Below, piece after piece: positions 21,075 to 31,004 of a DNA stretch of 64,000 nucleotides (positions are counted from its first letter, which is position 1; the number at the start of each line of letters is the position of its first letter). Where the stretch lies: NCBI GenBank assembly GCA_014529385.2, contig CM043955.1, positions 149,933,640-149,997,639 on the forward strand, read 5' to 3'. The position numbers and the translations under genes are program-made. This DNA is from Adiantum capillus-veneris (lineage: Eukaryota; Streptophyta; Polypodiopsida; Polypodiales; Pteridaceae). Below the pieces are notes generated by a model. The model was given only the letters and a program-made list of their open reading frames with translations, did no database searches and was not told where the DNA came from.

Positions 21075-22053
21075 TCCTCAAGTCCAAGCTTACATAGCAA
21101 TGTCTCTATGTAACTTTTTTGACACAAGGCAATACCACCATCACACTGCTTAAACTGTATGCCCAAGTAATGATGCAACAGACCCAAATATTTCATCTTG
21201 AAAGTAGCATTCAAATCAGCCTTAAAGTCAGCAATATGTCTCTCAGTTGGTCATGTGATCAACAAATCATTTACATAAAGAACCACAATGAGAAGTAAAT
21301 CACCCTCACGCTTCACATACAATGTGCTTTTTGTTGGACTGTTACGAAAGCCTTGTTTGACCAAATGAGTGTCAGCTTTCTCATACCAAGCGCACGAGGA
21401 GATTGCTTCAACCCATACAAAGATTTGTTACATTTGCACAATTTGTCCTCTTGTCCTTTCTTGACAAAACTGCGAGGCTGCGTTACATAAACTTCCTCAA
21501 ATATGTCACCATTCAAGAAAGTAGTAACAATGTCTGATTGATGTACATCCCAACCAAAATGAGCTGCCAATGCACATAGAAAACGCACAGTAGTCATACG
21601 ATAAGTGGGAGCAAAGGTCTCTTCATAATCTATGCCTTTTTGCTGTGCATAACCCTTTGCAACAAGTCTACGATCGATCTCACCATCCGGCTTGCGTTTC
21701 AACTTGTAAACCCACTTTGTACCAATGGACTTTTGGCCAGGAGGCAAATCACATAAAGTCCATGTGTCATTTTCTATAAGTGCATTATATTCGGATTGCA
21801 TGGTAGCCATCCAACTTTCTGAACGAGTATGACTAGACAAAGGTGCATCCAATTTACTGTCACACAAAATGTGCACCAGCCATTTTGGCATACCTCTAGC
21901 CTGCTCATTTTCAGCCCTTTCCTCATCAAGTACATCATGTACATTTGCATCAGTAATAGGATGATCTATAACATTTTCAGTAACCCCCATAGGCTGTACA
22001 TTTGCCTCATTGGAACTTACATTCGTATTTCCACCACTAAAGGGAGGTAACAA
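21075..22053 (-). pseudogene. Cop-2 reverse transcriptase, catalytic motif altered
   Basis: Motifs on the minus strand are GTKWVYKLKRKPDGEIDR, ARLVAKGYAQQKGIDYEETF, FLNGDIFEEVYVTQP and LYGLKQSPRA. The catalytic box near 21258-21269 reads Tyr-Val-Asn-Asp in place of Tyr-Val-Asp-Asp and is followed within four codons by a stop. A frame change near 21350 also breaks the palm. It is inactive. Confidence 0.87.
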
Positions 22054-22110
22054 AGTGTCATAAATGTCCTATGAGCTTACATTACTGTCTCTAGTACATG
22101 ACAGCAAGGA

Positions 22111-23430
22111 CTAAACAGAATCTTCCACAAACACTACATCTCGTGAAACCAGAATACGTTTTGTTTGCGGATGATACAACCTGTAACCTTTGCTTTCATT
22201 ACTATAACCAACAAAAATACATTTGATAGCCTTATCATCAAATTTTCTGCGCTGTGTTTGTGGCACCAACGCATATGCCAAATAGCCAAAAACACGCATC
22301 TGCTCAATAGAAGTCTTTCTATCATGCCATGCTTCATATGGCGTAACAGACTGCAAAGCTTTTGTAGGACACCTGTTTAGTACATAAGTGGCACACATAA
22401 TGGCCTCAAGCCAAAAAGAATGCGGCAAAGCTTGACTTTTGACCATACATCGTGCCATTTTCGCAAGTGACCTGTTTTTCCTCCTAGCCATATTATTTTG
22501 CTGAGGTGTATAAGGCACTGTACATTGGTGTTTTATCCCACCACTAGCTAGAAATGCATTGAATTCATGAGACATATACTCCCCCCCTCAATCGGAACAG
22601 AGGGTGCCCATAGTACATTTCAAGACATTTTTAGCCATAGCCAAAAATTGTTTGAAGCACATAAAAACTTCGGACTTCGCTGTAAGCAGAAATACCCATG
22701 CATGCCTGGAGTAATCATCAATGAAAGTCACAAAGTAAAGGTAATTGCCCAAGGACAGAGTTTGCATGGGCCCACAAACATCACTATGCACAAGCTGCAA
22801 CCTGCATGTGGTTCGAACTGAACCATCCTTTGGAAACTTAGAACGCTGCATCTTACCCAAAATACAACCTTCACAAACATGTTTGACAGGTGCTTCAAGA
22901 GGCGGCAAAGAAGAACCCATATCAGATTTCTGCAAACGTAGCAAACTGGAAAAATTCAGATGATCAAAACGTGCATGCCAAAGTTTTGCATCTGAAATAG
23001 CCCTTGAATCTGCAATTGCATTTGCAAAATTTTGTCCACACTTGTCATACAAAGTGAGCTTATACAGCCCACGGCACAAAAGGCCAGATGCAACAATTTC
23101 ATCACCAAAACTGAGATCATGAACTGTACATCTGTCATCCACAAATTTGACTACAAGTCTAAGTCTAGCAAGTGCGGATACAGACAAGAGATTCTTCTTT
23201 ATCCCAGGTACATAAAGTGCATCAACAAGTGTCAAGGAACTGCCGTTAGCAGCAGTGAGCACAATCTTTCCAACTCCTTGAACTGGATAAGAGGCGTTGT
23301 TGGCACAAGTGACTGAATTCCCATGAGGGACAGACTCGAGAGAGGTAAAAAATTCACGATGTGAGGTAATGTGCTTTGTAGCACCACTATCAAAATACCA
23401 TACATGTGAATCTACAGCAACAACTGACAA
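22111..23430 (-). pseudogene. Cop-2 protease and integrase
   Basis: The frame starting near 23430 shows the protease WYFDSGATKHITSHREFF and YVPGIKKNLLSVSAL, then the integrase zinc region (LWHARFDHLNFSSLL, CEGCILGKMQRSKF) and the first catalytic region HSDVCGPMQTL. The second frame (22575-22111) has VPYTPQQNNMARRKNRSLA and ends in FVGYSNESKGYRL. The integrase Glu context, normally Val-Ala-Glu-Arg-Lys, reads Met-Ala-Arg-Arg-Lys, so the third acidic residue is lost. A frameshift separates the two ORFs near 22580. Confidence 0.87.
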
Positions 23431-23585
23431 GCATGCATCATGGACAACAGAATGGTAAGTGCACTCTGCACTAAAAGCCTATTTTGCATCAACATCAGCA
23501 TCACACTCTCCTTTTACAGAAGACTCAACAATGGCTGCATTTGTAGTGGAACCACCCTCTTTCTTCTTAACCTCTTTGGCCTTCA

Positions 23586-24481
23586 ACTTAGGACACTGCT
23601 TGATCAAATGATCATTAGCTCTACAATAATCGCAAGGCATCTTCTTTTTTCCCTTATCACCAGAATTTCCAAATGAATTGCAGCCAGCAGAAGCATTAGG
23701 AACAAAAGTTTTGCCACTCGCAGCAGAACCATAAGAAGTGGCTGCATTGCTGTTACCACCCTTTCTTTGAGAAGCAATAAAAGCCTGTTCAACTGCACGC
23801 TGCTTAGTCCTATTTTTTCAGGAAAGTGACTCTTGCAACAACAATGTGCATAATGCATCAAACTTGACAACTTCAGGATTTTCTTGGGTCATTAGTCTCC
23901 AAGTACTAGCAAAAGTCTGGTATGAGTCTGGTAAGGCATCAAGAACAGTATGCACAAGGGAACTGTCTGAAATAACTTCACCTGTAGAAATAAGTTGCTC
24001 ATTGATATCCTTGAAACTAGCAAGGAAAGTGTCCATATCATCTTCCTCATGCATAATCTTCGATTCTAGCTCTTTACGCAAGCAAAGCAATTTTAGCCTC
24101 ATTGTGGCTTGCATAAAGACCTGCTAGAATATCCCAAGCCTGTTTTGCAGATTTTGCTGAACGAATGTGAGGAACAATGGTGCGCTTCACAAACAATGCA
24201 ATCAATGCATGAGCTTGCGCATCCTTTACATCCCATCGAGCTTGTTCTACCAAAGGCAAAACAACTCTAATAGCATCAATCCTTGCAGCAAGACCTGCAA
24301 CATCCTCAACATCGCCTACATCCTTAGAACCAAGACGTACATCAATGCCCTGCACAATATTCCAGACGCCCTTTGACACAAGAATGTGTTGCATCATATA
24401 AGCCCACATAGGGTAATTGTCTCCATCCAACCTGTCCTTAGCAACAAACATCTTGAAGACATCTGTGTTGTTGTCAGTCAT
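23586..24481 (-). pseudogene. Cop-2 gag with zinc knuckle
   Basis: The minus-strand ATG at 24481 opens MTDNNTDVFKMFVAKDRLDG and continues with NYPMWAYMMQHILVSKGVW and VKRTIVPHIRSAKSAKQAWD, the copia gag start. A frameshift near 24090 leads to LRKELESKIMHEEDDMDTFL. The zinc knuckle MPCDYCRANDHLIKQCPKLK lies at 23583-23640. At least two frame changes are needed to read it whole. Confidence 0.85.
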
Positions 24482-24810
24482 GGTAAATGCTACACCTGAT
24501 GTGAAGCTAGCAAAAAATAGGAGAAACGGAGCGAGAACAACACGAGCTATATAGCACAGGCACCTGTTATGCAGAAAAAGGCGCTGACAAAAATTTTGCA
24601 TAAAATGACGAAATTGCCTGTGCAGACCTGCCTGTAGTGGAAACGGAGGCCGAAATGAGCCCGAATCAGAGAACTGAGCAGACTCAGCTCTACAAGCTTT
24701 CTCGAAATATTTCTTGACCTGTGAACGCTCGCCAAACCTCACTGTAATCGGAGAAAGTGAGCAGGCGTGTGCTGGAGCAGCTGGCGACTAAGCTCGGGAG
24801 GACGTAACCT

Positions 24811-24822
24811 GCTCTAATACCA
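24811..24822 (-). promoter_or_regulatory. Cop-2 primer-binding site
   Basis: On the minus strand this reads TGGTATTAGAGC, one base different from the initiator tRNA-Met complement, two bases inside the right LTR. Confidence 0.85.
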
Positions 24823-24824
24823 AT

Positions 24825-25050
24825 TGTTGGAATTAGGGTTGCAGAGAAACACACACAGCTTGGAGAAGATGAAGGAAGCTCAAGGCACACAATAGAGAGT
24901 GTGTTACTTGGTATGCAATGGAAAGATAGATAGCCCTAGAGTGATGTGCGTATATACAATGCACGAGGGAAAAAACCTCCTAAAGAGGGAAAAAATGCCC
25001 CGCGGTCCTAGTGTGTTCACACACATCACTACCACATGTATATGGTAACA
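24825..25050 (-). repeat. Cop-2 5' LTR
   Basis: On the plus strand it runs from TGTTGGAATTAGGG to TATGGTAACA. It matches 20018-20242 with about a dozen differences by eye. The second AATAT target copy follows at 25051-25055. Confidence 0.93.
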
Positions 25051-25847
25051 AATATCTAGAGGGCATGTCAAAGATTCTGCATAAGAGAATAGTTGCAAAA
25101 GCAAGAAACTACACATTGGTGGGTGAGGATCTCATGTTTTATGGTAGAGATAGCATTTTGAGGAAAGTACCATATAGAGAAGAAATAGGAAGCACTACCA
25201 TGAAGAAAGAGGTTATCAACGCAAGGACCAGGTTGTTTTTTGTATTTTGAGAGCTTGTTAGCCCTCCATGATGAGAGACACTTTTTCTTGGTGCAAGTCA
25301 TGTCATGAATGCCAAGTGTTTGCAAATTGAAAGCTTTTGGCTGCCTCAAAAATCAATAATGTCTTTTGATGCATTTGCAAAATGGGGAGTAGATGCTGTA
25401 GGCCTGATGCTAAGGACCAATAATGGAAAAAAGTATATCCTTGTGGCTATGGACTATTGACAAAGTGGGTGGAAGCAAGAGCTTTAAAAGATGTAATAGC
25501 AGGAAGAGTGGCTTCTTTTTTGTATGAATAGGTGTGTTGCAGGTTTGCAACTCCTATGGTTATCATTTTTGATCGTGGACCAAAGTTTAGATGGAAACTT
25601 GTTGGTGCTCTCATGGAGAAATTGAAAATTCAGCATATGTATTCTTCTCCTTACTACCCACAATGTAATGGACTGGTTGAAAATTGCAATGGTCAAATTG
25701 TAAGTATATTGTCAAAGTATGTTAAAGAGCATCCTAAGGAGTGGGACCTGGACTTGGAAAAGTGTTTGTGGGCATTAGAAAAAATATGAACCTCAAAAGG
25801 GCCTTGTAAGAGCAATCAATTAGATTTTAGTCAACAATAGGACATAA

Positions 25848-25884
<37 letters not shown>

Positions 25885-26237
25885 CGGGATTGATAGCCCA
25901 TATCTACGTATGTCAAAACTATATCATGTAATATATCAATGGAAAGAGCTCGGTAATGCAACCAAAATACACTATTGTCCCAAAAATTTGCTCACGTTAT
26001 GGCAATACTGGTGGGACTGTGGCCACACACCCATTATCATCGGTGTAGAGAGTATATTTCAAAAGCATCTTTGACTCTAAAGGGCCCTTTTGCTGTTCAT
26101 ATTCTTCCTAATGGCTTATAGGACTGCTTATAGAGTGTCTATACATTTTACGCCGTATGAACTTGTTTATGGACAGGAAGCTCTCATGCCTATACAAGTA
26201 CAATTGGATGCATTGAAGTTATTGTGTAGCATTTGGT
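25051..26237 (+). pseudogene. Gyp-2 integrase (Tat-like gypsy relic, right part)
   Basis: Plus-strand frames give ARNYTLVGEDLMFYGRD and SILRKVPYREEIG (the linker to integrase), FAKWGVDAVG, FATPMVIIFDRGPKF, YYPQCNGLVENCNGQI and, after an interruption, AYRTAYRVSIHFTPYELVYG and QEALMPIQVQLDALK. Catalytic Asp, Asp and Glu contexts are all visible, but the frame is broken by many stops. Between about 25790 and 26105 an unrelated stretch with a 37-base poly-G run interrupts the conserved WAYRTAYR segment. At 26237 it meets the oppositely oriented Gyp-3. Confidence 0.82.
25790..26105. other. Insert with 37-base poly-G run inside Gyp-2 integrase
   Basis: The conserved integrase text stops at about 25785 and resumes at about 26108. 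The insert contains an uninterrupted run of 37 G at 25848-25884 and AT-rich DNA. No terminal repeats or ORF were recognised, so its nature is unknown. Confidence 0.55.
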
Positions 26238-26547
26238 ACCAATTCCCTATTAACGTATACTTTGAGACGCACACCATTTACCCTGTGTTTGAGATGTTTA
26301 CCATTTAATTGCACCAACTGATAGGTACCATTGGGGAAACCTTGGTGACTTTGTATGGCCCTATCCACTTTTTCTTGAACTTCTTCTAGAATGTGAAGTT
26401 GAGAGAGATCTCATACTTTGTCACTAGATCTACCTTCTCTATCTCCTTCTTTGCAATCTCTAGTTGAACGTCCTAATTTGCTTCTCTCTTTGCTTCACAT
26501 AAAAGTCTACCGAAGCCTCCTGGTCCATCCTTAATGCTTCAAGGTAG
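26238..26547 (-). pseudogene. Gyp-3 integrase C-terminus (Tat-like gypsy relic)
   Basis: On the minus strand this reads YLEALRMDQEASVDFYVKQ, then NGTYQLVQLNGKHLKHRVNG and LKVYVNRELVPNATQ before a stop. It corresponds to the C-terminal domain of the Gyp-4 integrase. It joins in frame to 41149-41340 once Gyp-4 and one GTAG target copy are removed. Frame slips occur near 26350 and 26460. Confidence 0.8.
26544..26547. repeat. Gyp-4 target site duplication, left copy (GTAG)
   Basis: GTAG before the LTR is repeated at 41145-41148 after the other LTR. Collapsing to one copy restores the Gyp-3 integrase frame (AITYLEALRMDQEA). Four bases rather than the usual five. Confidence 0.75.
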
Positions 26548-27380
26548 TGATGGGGGCTTTTCACAAGCCAAGCTCCCATACCCCTCTTCTCTCGTCCCCA
26601 CCCCATGAAAACCCCCTCTTATGGAGGGAGTGATAAAAGGCATTGGAAAAAGTAAGAAAAAATAAAGTATGATTATGTAAATATATAAGAAAGGTAAAAT
26701 AGGCCACCTCATGCCTGCAGGGTAGCCCATCCCCACCTTGCCTCCTTTTTCTTCACTGTTGCCCCGCCGGGTGTCCCTTTTTCCCTCCTCCACTCAAAAG
26801 GTCAACCCCCTCTCTCTTCCCTTTGTCCTTTCTCCTTTCTCTCTCCCCTCAAGCTACCCCACCTCTCACCAATAATGCATTATAACTCACCAATAATGCA
26901 CCCTAACTCACATGCAACTTACCCTATCTTCCAAAATAGTATATCCCACCCCCTCTTTCTCTCTCCTATCATATCCCATGACCCAAATACCCCCCTCTCT
27001 CTCTAAAGGGCGCCATGTCTCTTGTCTTGTAGCTAAATAACCTCCCCCACACTCACACACACTCAGTTTCACTGAAAAAGGTGCCCACAGACCCATCCCC
27101 ACCCAGTGGTTACCTGATTTTTCTTGTGTTCACACACATCTGCACACAGATTCACCTCTGAGCACACTCCCCTCTCTCCCCTCTTGTAATTACTTTATTC
27201 TCCATGTCACCTTTCACTTTTTTTTCATCAACCCATCTCTCTCTCTTAGTCTCTCTCTCATGAGACTGCTGTTCTGGCACATATACACACAGCCAGACAA
27301 GTGGGGCCCACAGTCACATGGCCTATGTAGATAATGATTTCTTCATTTCTAAATTCTAGAATTTCTCCCTCCCTCCTCCC

Positions 27381-27390
27381 CTATATAAAG
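27381..27390 (+). promoter_or_regulatory. TATA box in Gyp-4 5' LTR
   Basis: CTATATAAAG in a CT-rich context, with the same motif at 40365-40374 in the 3' LTR. It is the best candidate for the element's promoter; transcription would start about 30 bp downstream, just before the (AC)n run. Confidence 0.65.
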
Positions 27391-27455
27391 AGGGGTCACC
27401 ATCACACAAAAACACACAACATCACCAAAGAACACACTATGCACTGTGTGTGCCT

Positions 27456-27571
<116 letters not shown>

Positions 27572-28200
27572 ATCACCATCACCATCACCGCAATCACCAT
27601 GCTTGTCTTGAGCATGACCTCTACACCCTTGGCTATGGAAGATGAAGGGAAACTAAATGAAGGATGATGGCCATAATCCTCGTGCGAGTCTTCGCCATCA
27701 ACTCCCACCTATCCGCCATGTGCTCTACCACTCTCTCCCTTCTCATTCCCCTACCCTATGCTCCCATTTCATCGCCTTATTCTCTAAATAAAGCTTGAGG
27801 TTTTGTGAGTATGTTTCTTGCAATGTTTTGCCCATGTGAGGTGTGCGGAATCGCCACCTAGTCTTGTGTTTTGGAGTGAGCTTGTGTATGTGTGAAGGGT
27901 GTGCGGATTCGCCATCCTTTTGTGGTGCCTAAGTACTAAGCCGCTATACCCCCTCCCTCACTCTCTCTCTCTCTCTCTCTCTCTCACTTGATCTCATTCC
28001 CTTTCCTCTTCATCATTACTCCCAAGCATCCATCTCTCTTGGATGAAAACTTTGTTATGGTGGTGTGTTGTTTGCGTCCTAGCCGCTGAAGCTAGGTGGT
28101 GCCCCCTGTTTGCTTTACCGTGACAGGTTTGAGGCGCGCCATTCGGTCCCCGGTGTTTTAGAGGCCGTCGGGGTTCGAGGTTCGTTTTGATCCCGTCATT

Positions 28201-28217
28201 TGGTGCCCCCACTGAGG
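28201..28217 (+). promoter_or_regulatory. Gyp-4 putative primer-binding site
   Basis: TGGTGCCCCCACTGAGG starts two bases after the LTR end. It has the TGG start expected for a tRNA 3' CCA end. I cannot name the tRNA. Confidence 0.65.
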
Positions 28218-28271
28218 ATCTTTTCATGAAACCCTTCAGTTTACAAGACTGAAACCCTTAAACTATTGTGA

Positions 28272-28970
28272 ATGGATGAATGGCTAGCAGGATTTGCTAA
28301 TTGGACGACAGAAGAAGAAGAGCTTCAAGCACAACTAGACGAACTCCGCATCTCCATCGAAGCTCGAGTGCCAGGCGTAACGGTAATCGATTTGCAGTGG
28401 GAGAGGCAACCAACACGCCAAACCCAGTGGATATACATAGGCCAAGTGCCAAGAAGAAGAAGGAGAAGGTCGAAACCATGTCCGCAACCTACAACCAACC
28501 CACAACAACAAAATGGAAGGAGCTCTACACAATAGAGAATCAACACTATTCTACTTTGAGAATCGGGTAACTCAAGTCACCGAGGTAATTATCACAGTCA
28601 GTTTTCAAGTCGCACCTGATGCTGCAGCACAGATAACGGAAGCATTGGCTCACACTCTCACTAGAGAAACTAGGGATCTACTGAGTTTGTTTCAGGAAAG
28701 AACACCACCCTCTTCCACAAGCTTGGACAGTGACTAAGCACCTCTAAGCTTCACATCAATCAGTACAACCTATCTCAAGACAGATCACACATACCAACAC
28801 GTGTACGCTCAATCAAGGTAATACTGGATTTGAAGGCTCACTACCAGCATGTCATTGACACCATGCCGGGTGGGGAGCGGTTTTTGGAGGTTCTGGCATC
28901 AGATCAACCATTTGTCTTACCTTTGGTACAAGGCAATGTACCGTTTGAAGTTTTAATCTATGTCCTAGTA
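28272..28970 (+). pseudogene. Gyp-4 leader ORF upstream of gag (frameshifted)
   Basis: Three consecutive frame segments look coding: MDEWLAGFANWTTEEEELQ with a predicted amphipathic start (28272 on), then AAQITEALAHTLTRETRDLL (about 28621-28737), then VILDLKAHYQHVIDTMPGG and LPLVQGNVPFEVLIYVLV (about 28815-28972). Together they span some 230 codons before the gag ATG at 29057. Tat and Ogre-type elements are known to carry an extra ORF in this place; its function is not established. No family domain is recognised. Confidence 0.55.
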
Positions 28971-29056
28971 TAAGAGGGTATACACGCCTCCTTGTAAAGA
29001 AGAAAAAAACTTTTGCAAGTTAAGCAGTGTGTCTTTCTAGCTCTCTCTCAGTAATC

Positions 29057-30321
29057 ATGGCAAGTGTAGCATTTCCAACATTTAAAGGAAAGAAGGGGGA
29101 GGATTTGGTAACAGACTTCCTAGATGACTTTGAAGTAGCATGTGTAGTGAGCAACAAAGATACGGATGAATCCCGGATTAGAATCTTTAAGCATCTCATG
29201 AAGCTAGAAGCTAGATCATGGTACAATGCACTTCCACAAGCAACCAAGGATGACTGGGAACCCTTAAAAACCGCTTTTAAGAGGCGCTTTGGGGGAGGTA
29301 CCACTTCAGAAAAGTTGTGGGACAAGTTGAGAGACTTGAAGCAGGAGGGTCTTTTAGAATATGCCACCTATGAGTCCAAATTTGTGGATTTGTGGGAACG
29401 GTGGGTTGAGTCACTGGCTAGGGGGGAAGCTGCACCCGATTTTCTAAAAAAAGATCGGTTCACGCATGGCTTATGGCCGCTTCTCAAGGAGAAGGTGAAA
29501 GGTAGATTCCCGGCTACGTACGAGTTAGCCGTTGAGATTGCTCGCCTTAAAGACAAGAAGCTGCGAATGAAAGCCAAAGAAACCGAGTCAACAGAATCAG
29601 GAACATCGCGTCGACCAGCAACTACGACAACCACCATTCCACCACCACCACCGGCTCTTGGGGTAAGAGATGACCAACAAGATATGTTGGCCCGTAATAC
29701 TGACCAATTGCAGAATTTGTCTGTCCACTTAATACAACAAGGGAGGAGTCAAGAAAGAGATCAAGACCCTGGAAGAGCACGACGACAAAACAGGGAGTAT
29801 CATTGCTACAACTGCGGAGAAGACGGTCACGATATGTACTACTGTCCCAAACCACGACAAAACTATAATAGAGGAGGTAGGAGGAACCAATTGTCACCCC
29901 CTAGAGAAATAACGCCCCCACCCCGAGCACCACCCCCACCAACATAAATTCTACGTCCACCCCAGACACCACTACAAGCATCCATCCCACCTCTTCCACT
30001 AGCCCCACCACCTGATCGCCCTGTAAACATCATAAGGCTAGAAGAGAAAGGAAAAGCCATAGTAGTGGATCCACCCAGAGCAAAGGAGAGGGACAAGGGT
30101 AAGGAGAAGGTAACCTTTTTAGAACCACTTGAAGCCATGACTGTGAAAAGAGCTAGGAGGGAGAAAGCTACACAATCAGATGATGAGAGAAGCATGAGAG
30201 GAGAAACTAGCAAGAGGCCATCCAGGCCACGACGGAAATTGGGCATCACCGACTTCCAGCTAGGGGAAAGTTCTAAGCCCTATGATCTAACATTGGATGT
30301 GGCAGAGCAAGGACCGAAGAT
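29057..30321 (+). pseudogene. Gyp-4 gag with zinc knuckle, in-frame stop
   Basis: The ATG at 29057 opens a gag frame with MASVAFPTFKGKKGEDLV, EARSWYNALPQATKDDWEPL, KTAFKRRFGGG and one zinc knuckle CYNCGEDGHDMYYC (about 29812-29853). A proline-rich stretch follows. TAA at 29945-29947 stops the frame, but the same frame is open from there to the Cop-3 insertion and, after it, into the protease. A single base change would therefore have separated gag from pol, or gag and pol are divided by a stop in this family. Confidence 0.85.
30317..30321. repeat. Cop-3 target site duplication, left copy (AAGAT)
   Basis: AAGAT is repeated exactly at 35518-35522. Collapsing the copies makes the Gyp-4 gag-pol frame continuous. 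Confidence 0.95.
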
Positions 30322-30605
30322 TGTAGACATGTAGTAGTGTTAGTGTGTATACGCGCTTCACCAGGGGCACTTTTCTCCCACTGGGTTTTTCCCCCTGGAC
30401 ATCTGGTGTGAAAGGACACCTTATCTCTTAGGGTTTCATATAAGCTTTGTAGCTCTGAGTTTGTATACACACAATTATTATTCCAATACAGAGAGAGAGA
30501 GACTACAGAGATCTCGTACACAAGCTCTGTGTCTTCTCCTTCTCCATCTTCTTCCTACTCTGAGTTGCTGTCTTCCTTCTGTTTCCTGTTTCATCATCTT
30601 CAACA
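30322..30605 (+). repeat. Cop-3 5' LTR (284 bp)
   Basis: TGTAGACATGTAG to CATCTTCAACA. It contains a possible TATA element CATATAAG (30437-30444) and a CT-rich end. No difference from the 3' LTR was found by eye. Confidence 0.97.
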
Positions 30606-30607
30606 AT

Positions 30608-30619
30608 TGGTATCAGAGC
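30608..30619 (+). promoter_or_regulatory. Cop-3 primer-binding site (initiator tRNA-Met type)
   Basis: TGGTATCAGAGC starts two bases after the 5' LTR, as in Cop-1. Confidence 0.95.
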
Positions 30620-31004
30620 AAGGTGATTTCCAGAGCCTCTACTTGCGTTTTCGCGTCCGCGCGCGCAATCGCAGTTTTCAGGCAGTTTTCGGAAAATTTG
30701 TTCGTGGGAGCATCCTCGACGTTCCGGGAGTATTCTGACCAGGCGACCTGGAGTTTTACCCCCCTTTCGAAGCCGTTCGAGCCCTCAGAATTTCGTTCTG
30801 AGCAGCGTAGCAGAAGTTACTTTTCCGAGGCGTTTAGATCAAGAGGGTGTGCTTTCTGACAGATTTTCTTCAGGTAAACAGTTCTTTTGGGAAGCAGCTT
30901 GTCTTAGCTTTGTGCTGAGATTTTGTGTAGAGTTTTGCTTGGATTGGAGAGGAGATTTGTGAATCTCTTGGAGGTTCTTTTGCTCTCTTGTGTGCATCTA
31001 CAGT
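30620..31004 (+). other. Cop-3 leader with block conserved in Cop-1
   Basis: The 385-bp leader contains TCGCGTCCGCG at 30651, TTCCGGGAG at 30722 and TTTTACCCCCCTTTCGAAG at 30754, followed by a TTCGAGCC phrase. The same four elements occur in Cop-1 at 3636, about 3703, 3737 and 3760. It is a candidate RNA packaging or dimerisation region. Confidence 0.65.

Larger units (their letters stand above)
20018..25050 (-). mobile_element. Cop-2: full-length but decayed Ty1/copia retrotransposon
   Basis: LTRs of 225 and 226 bp flank a minus-strand gag-protease-integrase-RT-RNase H region. The primer site lies next to the right LTR and a purine tract (AAGGGGGGATT on the minus strand, about 20243-20253) next to the left LTR. 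Target duplications are perfect. Frameshifts, stops and a changed RT catalytic Asp make it defective. Its protein domains are close to those of Cop-3, so the two belong to related lineages. It sits between the RNase H and integrase of Gyp-2. Confidence 0.93.
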
